A stretch of 64,000 nt of DNA from Pseudomonas sp. SLFW (GCF_009905615.1 NZ_JAAAKW010000018.1:1-64000), one strand, 5' to 3'; positions 52,733 to 62,237 are shown, counted from the first letter of the stretch. Made by a program: numbers and translations. Notes: a model not told the origin generated them from the letters alone.

Positions 52733-52882
52733 GTCGGCCCGTGCAATTGTCTCAAGCGGTTACGGATCGATAGCCGAGCAAGGCGGTCCAACTGCCAGTA
52801 AACTGCCGCGATACCGGCATTTTTATCTGTTGCGCTGCCTCTTTTTTCTTCTTCTCACGTTTTCCATCCACGGAGGTTTCCC

Positions 52883-54529
52883 ATGAGCATCAGTCCATTC
52901 GCAGGCAAACAGGCGCCTGCGGAATTGCTGGTCGATCTTCCTCGTCTGGTGACGGCCTATTACACCGGCCAGCCGGACGCCTCGGTTCCCACCCAACGGG
53001 TTTCCTTCGGCACGTCCGGTCACCGTGGCAGCTCGTTCGACCTGAGCTTCAATGAATGGCACGTGTTGGCAATCAGTCAGGCCATCTGCCTGTACCGTCA
53101 GGCCAACGGCATCGATGGCCCGCTGTTTCTCGGCGCCGACACCCATGCGCTGTCCACCCCGGCAGCCGCCTCGGCGCTGGAAGTGCTGGCGGCCAACGGC
53201 GTCAACGTGATGATTTCCGAAGGCGATGAGTACACGCCTACTCCGGCGGTGTCCCACGCGATCATCTGCTACAACAAAGGCCGTACGTCGGGCCTTGCTG
53301 ACGGCATCGTCATCACGCCGTCGCACAACCCGCCGGAAAGCGGCGGTTTCAAATACAACCCCACCAATGGCGGCCCGGCCGATTCGCACATCACCAAGTG
53401 GATCGAAACCAAGGCCAACGAACTGCTTGCCGAGAAGATCATCGGCGTCACACGCATCACGCTTGAAAAGGCCTTGCGCGCGGACACCACTCACCGCCAC
53501 GACTACGTGAACACCTACGTCGCCGACCTGAAGAACGTCATCGACATGGACGCCATCCGTGGCGCCAATCTGCGTCTGGGCGTTGACCCACTGGGCGGCG
53601 CGGGCGTGCGTTACTGGTCGGCCATTGGCGAGCATTACGGCCTGAACCTGGAGGTGGTGAACAAATTCGTCGACCCGACTTTCCGCTTCATGAGCGTCGA
53701 CTGGGACGGCAAGATCCGCATGGACCCGTCGTCCAACTTCGCGATGCAGAGCCTGATCGGTCTGAAAGATCGCTTCCAGGTCGCGTTCGCCTGCGATCCG
53801 GACCACGACCGTCACGGCATCGTCACCCCGACCGGTGGCCTGTTGGCGCCGAACAATTACCTGGCGGTGTCCATCGATTACCTGTTCCAGAACCGTCCTG
53901 ACTGGCGCGCTGATGCGGCGGTCGGCAAGACCGTGGTCAGCAGCGGCATGATCGACCGCGTGACCCAGCGTCTGGGCCGTCGTTTGTACGAAGTGCCGGT
54001 GGGCTTCAAGTTCTTCGCCGAGGGGCTGTACGAAGGCTCGTTGGGGTTCGGTGGCGAGGAGAGTGCGGGGGCGTCGTTCCTGCGTCGTGACGGTTCGGTC
54101 TGGACCACCGATAAGGACGGCCTGATCCCGGCGCTGCTGGCGGCAGAAATCCGTGCCCGCAAAGGCCGCGACCCGAGCGAGATGTACAAGGCGCTGACCG
54201 ATGAACTGGGCGAGCCTGTTTCCACCCGCGTCGAGGCCAAGGCGAACTTCGAGCAGAAGGCGCTGTTGAGCAAACTCTCGCCGGAGCAGGTGACGTCGAC
54301 CGAGCTGGCAGGGGAGAAGATCGAGCAGATCCTCAGCAAGGCACCGGGCAATGACCAGGCAATCGGCGGTTTGAAAGTGATGACTGAAAACGGCTGGTTC
54401 GCCGCGCGGCCTTCCGGCACCGAGGACATCTACAAGATCTACGCCGAAAGCTTCAAGGGTGAGGACCACCTGAAACGCCTGGTGGCCGAAGCGCAGGTGC
54501 TGGTGGATGCGGCCATCGCGCCGAAGTAG
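52883..54529 (+). CDS. pgm: Phosphoglucomutase (alpha-D-glucose phosphate-specific)
   Basis: A 548-residue enzyme, nearly the length of E. coli Pgm (546). The phosphoserine loop is ITPSHNPPESGGFKY (about residues 150-164), the Mg2+ loop is CDPDHDRHG, the sugar-binding loop has GGEESAGASF and the phosphate site is RPSGTEDIYKIYAES. It interconverts glucose 1-phosphate and glucose 6-phosphate in the cytosol for glycogen, trehalose and envelope sugars. GGAGG precedes the ATG. Monocistronic; followed by a bidirectional terminator. Confidence 0.96.
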   Translation: MSISPFAGKQAPAELLVDLPRLVTAYYTGQPDASVPTQRVSFGTSGHRGSSFDLSFNEWHVLAISQAICLYRQANGIDGPLFLGADTHALSTPAAASALEVLAANGVNVMISEGDEYTPTPAVSHAIICYNKGRTSGLADGIVITPSHNPPESGGFKYNPTNGGPADSHITKWIETKANELLAEKIIGVTRITLEKALRADTTHRHDYVNTYVADLKNVIDMDAIRGANLRLGVDPLGGAGVRYWSAIGEHYGLNLEVVNKFVDPTFRFMSVDWDGKIRMDPSSNFAMQSLIGLKDRFQVAFACDPDHDRHGIVTPTGGLLAPNNYLAVSIDYLFQNRPDWRADAAVGKTVVSSGMIDRVTQRLGRRLYEVPVGFKFFAEGLYEGSLGFGGEESAGASFLRRDGSVWTTDKDGLIPALLAAEIRARKGRDPSEMYKALTDELGEPVSTRVEAKANFEQKALLSKLSPEQVTSTELAGEKIEQILSKAPGNDQAIGGLKVMTENGWFAARPSGTEDIYKIYAESFKGEDHLKRLVAEAQVLVDAAIAPK

Positions 54530-54621
54530 TTCCGGATTGCGCATCGGTCGCCTGGCTGCGATGCACCGCTATCTCACAGGATCGATGAAAGACAACCCAC
54601 AGGGATAATCCTGTGACAAAA

Positions 54622-54655
54622 AAACGCCCCGGTTCCTCACGAAACCGGGGCGTTT
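54622..54655. terminator. Bidirectional rho-independent terminator between pgm and pirin gene
   Basis: A perfect 13-bp stem (AAACGCCCCGGTT / AACCGGGGCGTTT) with an 8-nt loop. A7 on the left and TTT on the right provide U-tracts for both strands; it lies between two convergent genes. Confidence 0.9.
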
Positions 54656-54669
54656 GCATTGCAGGGGCT

Positions 54670-55365
54670 TTACGCCACATCCACCAGCACAATCTCGCTG
54701 TCTTCAATGGCCGTCACGCGCAGCACGCGTTCTTGCTCCACGGCCACGCCATCCCGGGCTTGAGCACGCAGGCCGTTGACTTCGATGCTGCCGGTCGCGG
54801 GGACCAGATACGCACGGCGACCTTCATCCAGCGCATATTCCGCGGTTTCGCCCGCTTTCAGGTTCGCCGCCACCAACCGCGCATTCGCCCGAATTCGCAG
54901 CTCGATGTCATCGTCCGCCTTGCCGCTGGCCAGCGTCACGAAGCCTTCGCGGTTGCCTTTCGGGAACGGTTTGGCGCCCCAGGACGGCGGAGCCCCGACT
55001 TCATCCGGCATGATCCAGATCTGGAAAATCCGCGTCTCTTTCGACTCCAGGTTGTATTCGCTGTGGGCCACGCCGGTCCCGGCGCTCATCACCTGCACGT
55101 CACCGGCTTCGGTACGTCCACGGTTGCCTAGGCTGTCTTCGTGGGTGATCGCGCCTTCACGGACATAGGTGATGATTTCCATGTCGCGGTGCGGGTGACG
55201 TGGAAAGCCAGTGCCGGCTTCGATCACGTCATCGTTCCAGACCCGCAGTTGCCCCCAGCTCATGCGGCCCGGGTCATAGTAGTTGGCGAACGAAAAGTGG
55301 TGATGCGCGTTCAGCCAGCCGTGGTCGGCGCCGCCGAGGGATGTGAAAGGTCTCAGTTGCAGCAT
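54670..55365 (-). CDS. Pirin-family protein (YhhW-like)
   Basis: A 231-residue bicupin. The start at 55365 has GAGGAA 6 nt upstream. The N-terminal cupin has the metal ligands in GFPRHPHRDMEIITYV (His, His) and the GAITHEDSLGN and TGVAHSEYN segments with His/Glu. Bacterial pirins such as YhhW act as quercetin 2,3-dioxygenases or redox-sensitive regulators; the substrate here is unknown. Monocistronic, sharing a terminator with pgm. Confidence 0.92.
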   Translation of the reverse strand: MLQLRPFTSLGGADHGWLNAHHHFSFANYYDPGRMSWGQLRVWNDDVIEAGTGFPRHPHRDMEIITYVREGAITHEDSLGNRGRTEAGDVQVMSAGTGVAHSEYNLESKETRIFQIWIMPDEVGAPPSWGAKPFPKGNREGFVTLASGKADDDIELRIRANARLVAANLKAGETAEYALDEGRRAYLVPATGSIEVNGLRAQARDGVAVEQERVLRVTAIEDSEIVLVDVA

Positions 55366-55635
55366 GATCAGTTCCTCCGTTAGCAGGGCCGGGTCGTTCA
55401 AAGGGGGCACCGCTGTTAGTCGATGGAGCAATGATCCGTCAAAGTCATATCGATAAAAAGCGTAAGTTTTGCGTAATAACAATCAGATAATCCGATATTT
55501 AATGAGCGCCAAACGTTGACCTTTACCTGCACTTGATCGGCTAACCCCATGACCGCAAAGCATTTCGCTGGAGCTTCACGACGAATGGGGCGACCATAGG
55601 CGCCTATTCGCCCAACGTTGATAGCTGGAGCCCGC

Positions 55636-58143
55636 GTGTCGCACGATTTCCCCGCCGAGCCACCCCACGAACTGCCTCCCGACCTGACCATCCCCGACCG
55701 CCTGCCGTTCTTCAAACGCCTGCTGGCCCGCCTGATCGGTGGCAGCCTGTCACGTCTTGAAGCGCAGCACGTGCCCTCCTGGAAACAGGGGCACGCCGAC
55801 GGCTTCCTCAACGGCCACGCCGAGGGCATGAACGAGGGGTACGCCGAAGGGCACCTGGACGGCATCGAGGAAGGGCGCCGCGTCCTGGTGATTCGCGACA
55901 CGCGACCGCTGGAGCATCGCGGGCCGAGGGTGGACGATCACCTGTTCGATGACTGGCGCCTGCCCCTGAGCAACGAGCTGAAAAAGCGCATCAAGGCCGA
56001 TGTCGCCGAAAAGCTGCCCCCTCACGCACAACCCACTGCCGCGCAATGGAAGATGATCTTCAGCGACACGCCGTCCACCTACGTCATCGCGGGCGCCGGG
56101 GCGGGTAAATCGACCTCGCTGGTGCTTCGGGTGCTGCTGTTGCATCACTACCTGGGCTTCGAACTGGACGCCATGACTGTGGTGACCTTCACCCGCGAGT
56201 CGCGGAAAGATTTCATCAACAAACTGATCGAAGTTATGGGCCTGTGGGGCCACGACCTGTCGCTGCGTCAGGCGCGGGACGTCGTTCGCACGTTCCATTC
56301 GCGCATTCTCCCGCTGGTGCGCAGCCTGCCAGGGTTCGAACAGGTGCAGGCGTTCGAAAACCTCAGCAGTCAGACCGCGGACCTGTTCGGCAAACGGCTG
56401 GACGACGGCGAGGACAGCAACCCGTTTGACCTGCGTATCAATGACGCGCAACGGCAGCAGATGAACCTCTGCTACCGCGACCTGTACGCCGCCAACCCGC
56501 GTTTTCGCGAGGTCATGGCGCCGCTGTACCGGCATTCGTTGCAGCTCAAGGAACTGGACCGGGACCACCCCGATGTGCAGAAACGCATCACGGTCATGGG
56601 CCTGTCGTCCAAGCGCGACGAGGAACTGTGCGACGTCATCGAAGACCTTTGGATCCGTAAGGGTGCGTGGCCGATTCAGGGCGTCGAGCCGATGCGTCAG
56701 ACCGTGGAAGTCAGCGGGCTGATCTTTCACGTGCATGGCTACGCGGCCGAGCTGGACGCGTGGATCGTGTTGGGCTTCGACCCAAGCGAGGACCAGCACC
56801 TGCGGCGGCCCGACGCCAAGCTGCCCGTGTGGGCAGAGTGGGTGATCAAACGCACGCTGTTCCAGGCGTTCTGCCGCAAGCCCGTCATCTGGCTGGAGAA
56901 CTACGACGCGTCGCGGGGCATGATGCAGTCACTGTCAGGCGCCGCAGTCGCAGGGCCGGGTTTCGAGTACAAGGTCAAAGGGGAACTGAGCGCGGCGCCG
57001 TTGCTGGACTGTTTCGTCGCGGCGGCGGGCTTTATCGAGAACCTCGGGCTGGACGTGCCGGACGCCGTGTCGCAGATGAGCTTTTCCAGTGAAGACCCGG
57101 ACCGGTTCTTCTTCGAGGCCTTGAGCCTGTTCTTGAAGGCCTTCGAAGACCACCTGCTGGAACAGACCCCGCCGGTCATGACCTACAACCGCATGTTCTC
57201 GCTGTTCGGCGAGAAGTCGCCCGAGAACCTGAAGCTGGTGAGCGATGACGGGCTGCGTCCGCTGTCGCACCTGATGATCGACGAATTCCAGGACGTGTCA
57301 CCGCAGATCGTGTCGTGGATTCGCGCCTGCCTGCGGGAAGTCCGCAGTCGAGGCGTCACGCTGCACGCCGGCCGGGGTGCGCAGCGCTCGTCGCTGTTGT
57401 GCGTGGGCGATGACTGGCAATCGATCTACGGCTGGCGCGGCAGCTCGCCGAAGTTCTTCATGGAATTTCCCAAGGAGTTTTCCTCGCCGTCGACCACCAA
57501 GGTCATGCTCAGCGACAACTTCCGCAGCCACCAGCACATCATCGATGCGGCCGAGCACATCGTCCGCGCCGCGCCCGCCATCAGTGGCAAGAAGGCCAGG
57601 GCGAGTGGGGCAGAGCAGACGCTGTTGCCGGTCACCGTGCTGGACCGCGACGACGACCAACTGGTCGCCAGCCTGATCGAACACTACAACGCCGGTGATT
57701 CCGTCCTGCTGCTGTACCGCAAGGGCAGCGAGCGGGCGAAGTTGCCGGAGGCGCTGCAAGCGGTGGTCAACGCCGATTACGCGCTGCCACCCCAGGAACG
57801 CCGTCTCAAGCAACTCACGTATCACAGCTCCAAAGGGCTTCAGGCGGACGCGGTCTTCCTGCTCGGCGATTGTCAGCACTTGACGCAATCGCCCTACAAG
57901 AATCAGGTCTATCAGTTGGCGGGTCTGGGCCGGGAGGGCGATCTGGAAGCGTTCGACAACGCGCAGAAAGACGAGGTATTGCGCCTGGCCTATGTAGCCA
58001 TCACCCGGGCGGTGCGGCATTGCTACTGGTTCATCGACGCGGCGGGCAATGACGAGACGGCCACGTCCAGAGCGTCGGCGCGGATTGCCGGGGATAAGGC
58101 GTTCTTTGAAGATCGACGGGGAAGTGTTGCGACGGACGCGTGA
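55636..58143 (+). CDS. UvrD-like superfamily I helicase with N-terminal GxAEG repeats
   Basis: An 835-residue SF1A helicase, longer and more divergent than UvrD or Rep. Walker A is GAGAGKST (153-160), motif II is D549-E-F-Q-D, motif III is GDDWQSIYGWRG, motif IV region is LSDNFRSHQ and motif VI is RLAYVAITRAVRH. Residues 52-80 hold about six 4-residue repeats of the GHADG/GYAEG type, which look helical and Yae1/FliH-like and could bind a partner. The GTG start follows GGAG. The biological role is unknown, but the cysteine-free linker and full motif set indicate an active DNA translocase. Monocistronic. Confidence 0.85.
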   Translation: MSHDFPAEPPHELPPDLTIPDRLPFFKRLLARLIGGSLSRLEAQHVPSWKQGHADGFLNGHAEGMNEGYAEGHLDGIEEGRRVLVIRDTRPLEHRGPRVDDHLFDDWRLPLSNELKKRIKADVAEKLPPHAQPTAAQWKMIFSDTPSTYVIAGAGAGKSTSLVLRVLLLHHYLGFELDAMTVVTFTRESRKDFINKLIEVMGLWGHDLSLRQARDVVRTFHSRILPLVRSLPGFEQVQAFENLSSQTADLFGKRLDDGEDSNPFDLRINDAQRQQMNLCYRDLYAANPRFREVMAPLYRHSLQLKELDRDHPDVQKRITVMGLSSKRDEELCDVIEDLWIRKGAWPIQGVEPMRQTVEVSGLIFHVHGYAAELDAWIVLGFDPSEDQHLRRPDAKLPVWAEWVIKRTLFQAFCRKPVIWLENYDASRGMMQSLSGAAVAGPGFEYKVKGELSAAPLLDCFVAAAGFIENLGLDVPDAVSQMSFSSEDPDRFFFEALSLFLKAFEDHLLEQTPPVMTYNRMFSLFGEKSPENLKLVSDDGLRPLSHLMIDEFQDVSPQIVSWIRACLREVRSRGVTLHAGRGAQRSSLLCVGDDWQSIYGWRGSSPKFFMEFPKEFSSPSTTKVMLSDNFRSHQHIIDAAEHIVRAAPAISGKKARASGAEQTLLPVTVLDRDDDQLVASLIEHYNAGDSVLLLYRKGSERAKLPEALQAVVNADYALPPQERRLKQLTYHSSKGLQADAVFLLGDCQHLTQSPYKNQVYQLAGLGREGDLEAFDNAQKDEVLRLAYVAITRAVRHCYWFIDAAGNDETATSRASARIAGDKAFFEDRRGSVATDA

Positions 58144-58204
58144 TGCGCGCCCCTCTAACAGCTTCCAGTATCGCCACGACGTTTGAGGCCGAACGCTGAT
58201 TCAA

Positions 58205-58295
58205 CTGTGGGAGCGAATTCATTCGCGAATCGATCTTCCAGACGGCACATCACCCTCGGATGTACCGTTTTCGCGAATGAATTCGCGCCCCACAG
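58205..58295. repeat. REPIN (GTGGGAGCGAATTCATTCGCGAA type)
   Basis: Third copy of the family seen at 11531 and 13828. The right arm has changed from GCTCCCAC to GCGCCCCAC, so the palindrome is decaying. It lies between the helicase and the convergent DUF1652 gene. Confidence 0.85.
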
Positions 58296-58324
58296 AGTTG
58301 ATCCCGAGATGTTCGGGAATGTGT

Positions 58325-58588
58325 TCAAGCCTGATGCAGATAAAGCGTCTGCTGCGGCACGAAGGTTTCGAGCTCAAGCTCAATGGCTTCGATGATGCGT
58401 TCCACGTCCATCGCGTTCATCACCGTTGCGCAGGGTATCCCGGCAATGGCGATCACCGTTTCACCGCTGGCTCGGTCGAAGAGGCGCGCGACCATGCTGC
58501 TGGGTGCATCCATGCTGGCTTCGAAGCCGACCGGATGAAAATGCCAGCGCATCAGCTGGCAGGCGTTGGGGAACGTGACTTTATTCAT
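58325..58588 (-). CDS. DUF1652-family protein
   Basis: An 87-residue protein of a small Pseudomonas-specific family of unknown function. It starts MNKVTFPNACQLMRWHFHP after GAGGTGGG, and has the family features FDRASGETVIAIAGIPC and MDVERIIEAIELELE. No signal peptide or membrane segment. The longer in-frame extension upstream of the ATG at 58588 has no features and is not coding. Confidence 0.85.
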   Translation of the reverse strand: MNKVTFPNACQLMRWHFHPVGFEASMDAPSSMVARLFDRASGETVIAIAGIPCATVMNAMDVERIIEAIELELETFVPQQTLYLHQA

Positions 58589-59235
58589 GGGACCCACCTC
58601 GTTCAATCGAGCAATGCCAAAGCTCCGCAGGGCAGGAAAAACAGGGTCTGGCGTCCGGCTTCGAAGAACGTCGCAGCTCGTGTGCCGGAGCACCTCGCTG
58701 CTTTGTCGAGTTCCGCGTTGATCGAGGGCAGGATTCACAGATCAGAAGTCAGGTAAAGGTAGCACCGACTTCTTACAGTGATGAGAAAAAAATCCTACAT
58801 CGTTTGAATCTTTACGCTTCTTTGATTCAGCTCATGGTTCTTTATATCCTTTTGTCATTTTCTCCAAGGTTAAATAATTATTCAGGTATAAGGCTTATGG
58901 ACACCATCCTTTAGAGCTATTCGGGCGTGATGTCCTCAATAAGAGCAACTAAATTGGCGTCAAAAAAACTTTAAACACTGCCTAAGCAGTGTCTATGTAA
59001 AGTTTGTTTAACACATGATGGCCATCTTCCTAGTTTTGGATCCCGCGTCTGGCACGGTGCAAAAAATATTCTAAAGATCACTGAATAAATGTTGGCCCGC
59101 TGCCGATAGAAGATCAGGGGCACTGAAAACACCTAGAAGCATTTCGTCCGTCACCGTTTGAGTCAAGACCGTGGAGTTCCGAATGCCGGATCGTCGCATG
59201 GATGCACTTCGCCGCACTTTAAAGAGAGACATCCC
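58589..59235. other. 647-bp AT-rich gap upstream of the second chemoreceptor
   Basis: No gene is evident. The region 58740-59100 is clearly more AT-rich than its surroundings. It holds the nested inverted repeat at 58966-59005 and a GCCGATAG (59102-59109) that resembles a FliA -10 box, although the expected TAAA -35 is not at the correct distance. Confidence 0.5.
58966..59005. promoter_or_regulatory. Nested inverted repeats in AT-rich DNA
   Basis: Outer arms AAACTTTA (58966) and TAAAGTTT (58998) and inner arms ACACTGC (58975) and GCAGTGT (58986) are all perfect, with a CTAA loop and a 5-nt bulge. It could be an RNA stem-loop or a binding site for a dimeric regulator. It lies 230 bp before the chemoreceptor gene. 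Not followed by a T-tract. Confidence 0.5.
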
Positions 59236-60861
59236 ATGTCGATAAGAAACATGAACATCGCGCCACGCGCATTCCTGGGGTTCGCATTCATTGCGGTTCT
59301 GGTGGTCGGACTGGGCTTTTTTTCCCTGAACCGCATGGCCGTGATCCGGCAGGCGACGACTGACATGGAATCCAACCAACTGCCGAGCGTGGGCTACCTG
59401 GGCAACATGCTGGAAAACACCCTGCGCCTGCGCATCACCTCGTTCCGCACGCTGGTCAACCGTGAACCCGGAGCGCTTCGAGAAACCGATGGCCGTATTG
59501 CTGAACTTATCGGCAAGTTGCAGGAGGCGAAGAAGAACTACGCAGCGTTGCCCGCCGAAGGTGAGGAGTTGTCGGTATACCGGCAGTTCGACGCCACGCT
59601 GAGCACTTTTCTTGACGTGCAGAACCAGGTGTTAGAGCTGTCGCGTCAGGACAAGATGGAAGACATGCGCAACTTGATCAACACGCGCATGAAAGATGCT
59701 ACGGATTTGATGGGGGTGCAGATCAACCAACTTATCGCCATCAATAAAGCAGGGGCTGCTGCGGCTGCAGTGATCTCGAAAGAACAGTATGACGGTGCCA
59801 ATGTCGGGATTATTTCTGTCTCGGTGGCAGCGGTGTTATTGACCGTTCTGCTCGCCTGGCTGCTGACCAAAAGTATCGTTAACCCGCTGTCCAGAGCGGT
59901 TCGAGTGGCTGAAGAGATTGCCGGTGGCGACTTGACCCGTCCGATCGAGATTGACGGCAAGGACGAACCGGCGCAGCTGTTGAAAGCGCTGGGCACCATG
60001 CAGCAGAACCTGCGCAAAACCATTGAATTGATCTCAGGCTCGGCCACCCAGCTGGCGTCGGCGGCAGAAGAGCTGAGTGCGGTCACCGAGGAGTCTTCGC
60101 GCGGCCTGCAACAGCAGAACAACGAGATCGAGCAGGCCGCCACGGCGGTGAATGAAATGACAGCGGCCGTGGAAGAAGTGGCACGCAACGCGGTGTCCAC
60201 GTCCGAAGCGTCCCAGCAGTCGAACCAGACGGCGCGTCAGGGCCGTGATCGCGTAGTGGAGACGGTCAAGTCGATTCAGGACATGACCCAGCAGATTCAG
60301 GCAACCACGGGTCTCGTCGAAGGCTTGGCGGAGCAGGGCCGTGACATCGGCAAAGTGCTGGACGTGATCCGTTCCATCGCCGAGCAGACCAACTTGCTGG
60401 CACTCAACGCCGCCATCGAAGCGGCGCGGGCCGGGGAGGCGGGACGCGGCTTTGCGGTGGTGGCGGACGAAGTGCGGGCGTTGGCCCATCGCACGGCGCA
60501 ATCGACCACGGAAATCGAACAGATGGTGGCCGGGATTCAGTCCCGGACCGGCGACGCGGTGCAATCGATGTCACGCAACACCGACAGCACCCGCAGCACC
60601 TTGAGTCTGGCCAGTTCGGCAGGGGATGCGCTGGAACTCATTACCGAAGCCATCAGCCAGATCAACGAACGCAATCTGGTCATCGCCAGTGCTTCGGAAG
60701 AACAGGCGCAAGTGTCGCGGGAAGTGGACCGCAACCTGGTGAACATCCGCGATCTGGCGGCACAGACAGCGGCAGGTGCCAACCAGACCAGCGCGGCCAG
60801 CCACGAGCTGTCGCGTCTGGCGGTGGATCTGAAAGCGATGGTGACCCGGTTTGTGATCTGA
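59236..60861 (+). CDS. Methyl-accepting chemotaxis protein with four-helix-bundle sensor
   Basis: A 541-residue chemoreceptor. Transmembrane helix 1 (about residues 12-32) and a helical periplasmic domain of about 155 residues (35-190, 4HB_MCP type) are followed by TM2 (about 195-215), a HAMP domain (about 217-268) and the signalling domain with EQTNLLALNAAIEAARAGEAG (split here; about residues 380-400). The sensor type matches receptors for TCA intermediates or small organic acids, but I cannot name the ligand. Start at 59236 gives a proper cytoplasmic N-terminus. Tail-to-tail with kguT. Confidence 0.92.
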   Translation: MSIRNMNIAPRAFLGFAFIAVLVVGLGFFSLNRMAVIRQATTDMESNQLPSVGYLGNMLENTLRLRITSFRTLVNREPGALRETDGRIAELIGKLQEAKKNYAALPAEGEELSVYRQFDATLSTFLDVQNQVLELSRQDKMEDMRNLINTRMKDATDLMGVQINQLIAINKAGAAAAAVISKEQYDGANVGIISVSVAAVLLTVLLAWLLTKSIVNPLSRAVRVAEEIAGGDLTRPIEIDGKDEPAQLLKALGTMQQNLRKTIELISGSATQLASAAEELSAVTEESSRGLQQQNNEIEQAATAVNEMTAAVEEVARNAVSTSEASQQSNQTARQGRDRVVETVKSIQDMTQQIQATTGLVEGLAEQGRDIGKVLDVIRSIAEQTNLLALNAAIEAARAGEAGRGFAVVADEVRALAHRTAQSTTEIEQMVAGIQSRTGDAVQSMSRNTDSTRSTLSLASSAGDALELITEAISQINERNLVIASASEEQAQVSREVDRNLVNIRDLAAQTAAGANQTSAASHELSRLAVDLKAMVTRFVI

Positions 60862-60871
60862 CGCAGCATTC

Positions 60872-60906
60872 TGTGGGAGTCGGCCCGTATCAAGCCGGCT
60901 CCCACA
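60872..60906. terminator. REP-like stem-loop between the chemoreceptor and kguT
   Basis: TGTGGGAG and CTCCCACA pair around GGCccgtatcaaGCC, giving a strong stem with a small loop. It is a single REP-type hairpin 11 bp after the chemoreceptor stop and 15 bp from the end of kguT. No U-tract, so termination is presumed. Confidence 0.55.
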
Positions 60907-60920
60907 AGGCTGCGTTTGGT

Positions 60921-62237
60921 TTATGGATGCGCTGCCGCACGACGAACCGTCGGTTCATCACGCACGGGCTTTACCGTTGTGTCGGGCCTCAGCAGCAACG
61001 TCAGCACCACCGACATCAGCAACGCGCCGCTCATGAACAGGTACGACGCGCTCAACGTGCCGGTCGCGCCGTTCAAATACCCCACCAGATACGAACCGGC
61101 AAACGATCCGAGGGCTCCGAGGCTGTTGATCAGGGCCATGGCGCCGCCTGCGACGTTGGCCGGGAGGATTTCCGGAACAATGGCGAAGAACGGGCCATAC
61201 GGCGCGTACATGCAGGCCCCGGCAATCACCAGCAGCGAATACGACCACCAGAAATGCTCGGTGCCCAGCGCGTAGGAGCCGTAGAACGCAATGGCAGCCA
61301 GTAGCAGGGGCGGCCAGACGAACAGTTTGCGTTTCTGGGTCTTGTCCGACGCCCACGAGACCACGACCATGCCGATCACCGCCGCCAGATAAGGCAACGC
61401 TGACAACCAACCGGCCTCGACCATGTCCATCTGCATGCCTTTCTTGATGATCGTCGGCAGCCACAGCACGAAGCCGTACACGCCGATGCTCCAGCAGAAA
61501 TACTGCGCCGCGAGCAGCAGGACTTTCGGCGAACGGAAGGCTTCGGCGTAGTTCTTCACGGGCTTGATGCCGACCTGCTCAGCGTCCAGACGCGCTTGCA
61601 ATTCGGTCTTTTCCTCGGCGGTCAGCCACTTGGCCTGGGTCGGACGTTCGTCCACCAGGCGCCACCAGATGAAGGCCCAGATCACCGCAGGCAAGCCCTC
61701 GACGATGAACATCCAGCGCCAGCTGAAATGCGCCACCAGATAGCCAGACACCACCGACATCCACAGCATGGTCACCGGGTTGCCGAGAATCAGCACGGTG
61801 TTGGCCCGTGAGCGCTCGGCCTTGGTGAACCAGTAACAGAGGTACACCAGCATGGCGGGCATGACCGCCGCTTCTACCACGCCGAGCATGAAGCGGATGC
61901 CGATCAGCATGTAGGCGTTGGAGACGATGCCGGTCAGGGTCGCCAGGCCACCCCAGAGAATCAGGCTGACGAAGATCAGCTTCTTAACGCTCTTCTTTTG
62001 CGCGTAGATCGCCCCCGGCACTTGAAAGAAGAAGTAACCGAGGAAAAACAGCGCACCGAGCAACGACGACATGCCGGGGGTGATGTGCAGGTCTTCGGCC
62101 ATGCCCGAGGCGGCGGCGAAGCCGTAGTTGGCGCGGTCCAGATAGGCGAGGCTGTAAGTGATGAACACGATCGGCATGATCAGCAGCCAGCGGCGTTTGA
62201 GGCCTGCGTGTTTCACGGTGTCGAGTAGCTTTTCCAT
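60921..62237 (-). CDS. kguT: 2-ketogluconate MFS transporter KguT
   Basis: A 438-residue, 12-TM transporter of the anion:cation symporter (ACS) MFS family. TM1 has YSLAYLDRANYGFA, with the D-R-N motif of ACS transporters; RFMLGVVEAAVMPAMLVYL follows in TM4. Its position directly after kguK and kguE identifies it as the 2-ketogluconate importer. It lies 70 bp after kguK. kguD usually comes next but is absent; a stem-loop and a convergent chemoreceptor are found there instead. Confidence 0.88.
   Translation of the reverse strand: MEKLLDTVKHAGLKRRWLLIMPIVFITYSLAYLDRANYGFAAASGMAEDLHITPGMSSLLGALFFLGYFFFQVPGAIYAQKKSVKKLIFVSLILWGGLATLTGIVSNAYMLIGIRFMLGVVEAAVMPAMLVYLCYWFTKAERSRANTVLILGNPVTMLWMSVVSGYLVAHFSWRWMFIVEGLPAVIWAFIWWRLVDERPTQAKWLTAEEKTELQARLDAEQVGIKPVKNYAEAFRSPKVLLLAAQYFCWSIGVYGFVLWLPTIIKKGMQMDMVEAGWLSALPYLAAVIGMVVVSWASDKTQKRKLFVWPPLLLAAIAFYGSYALGTEHFWWSYSLLVIAGACMYAPYGPFFAIVPEILPANVAGGAMALINSLGALGSFAGSYLVGYLNGATGTLSASYLFMSGALLMSVVLTLLLRPDTTVKPVRDEPTVRRAAAHP

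Noticed and set aside
59047..59075. TGGCACGGTGC as a sigma-54 promoter
   Set aside because: The -24-like TGGCACG is present, but no GC dinucleotide lies 10 bp after GG.
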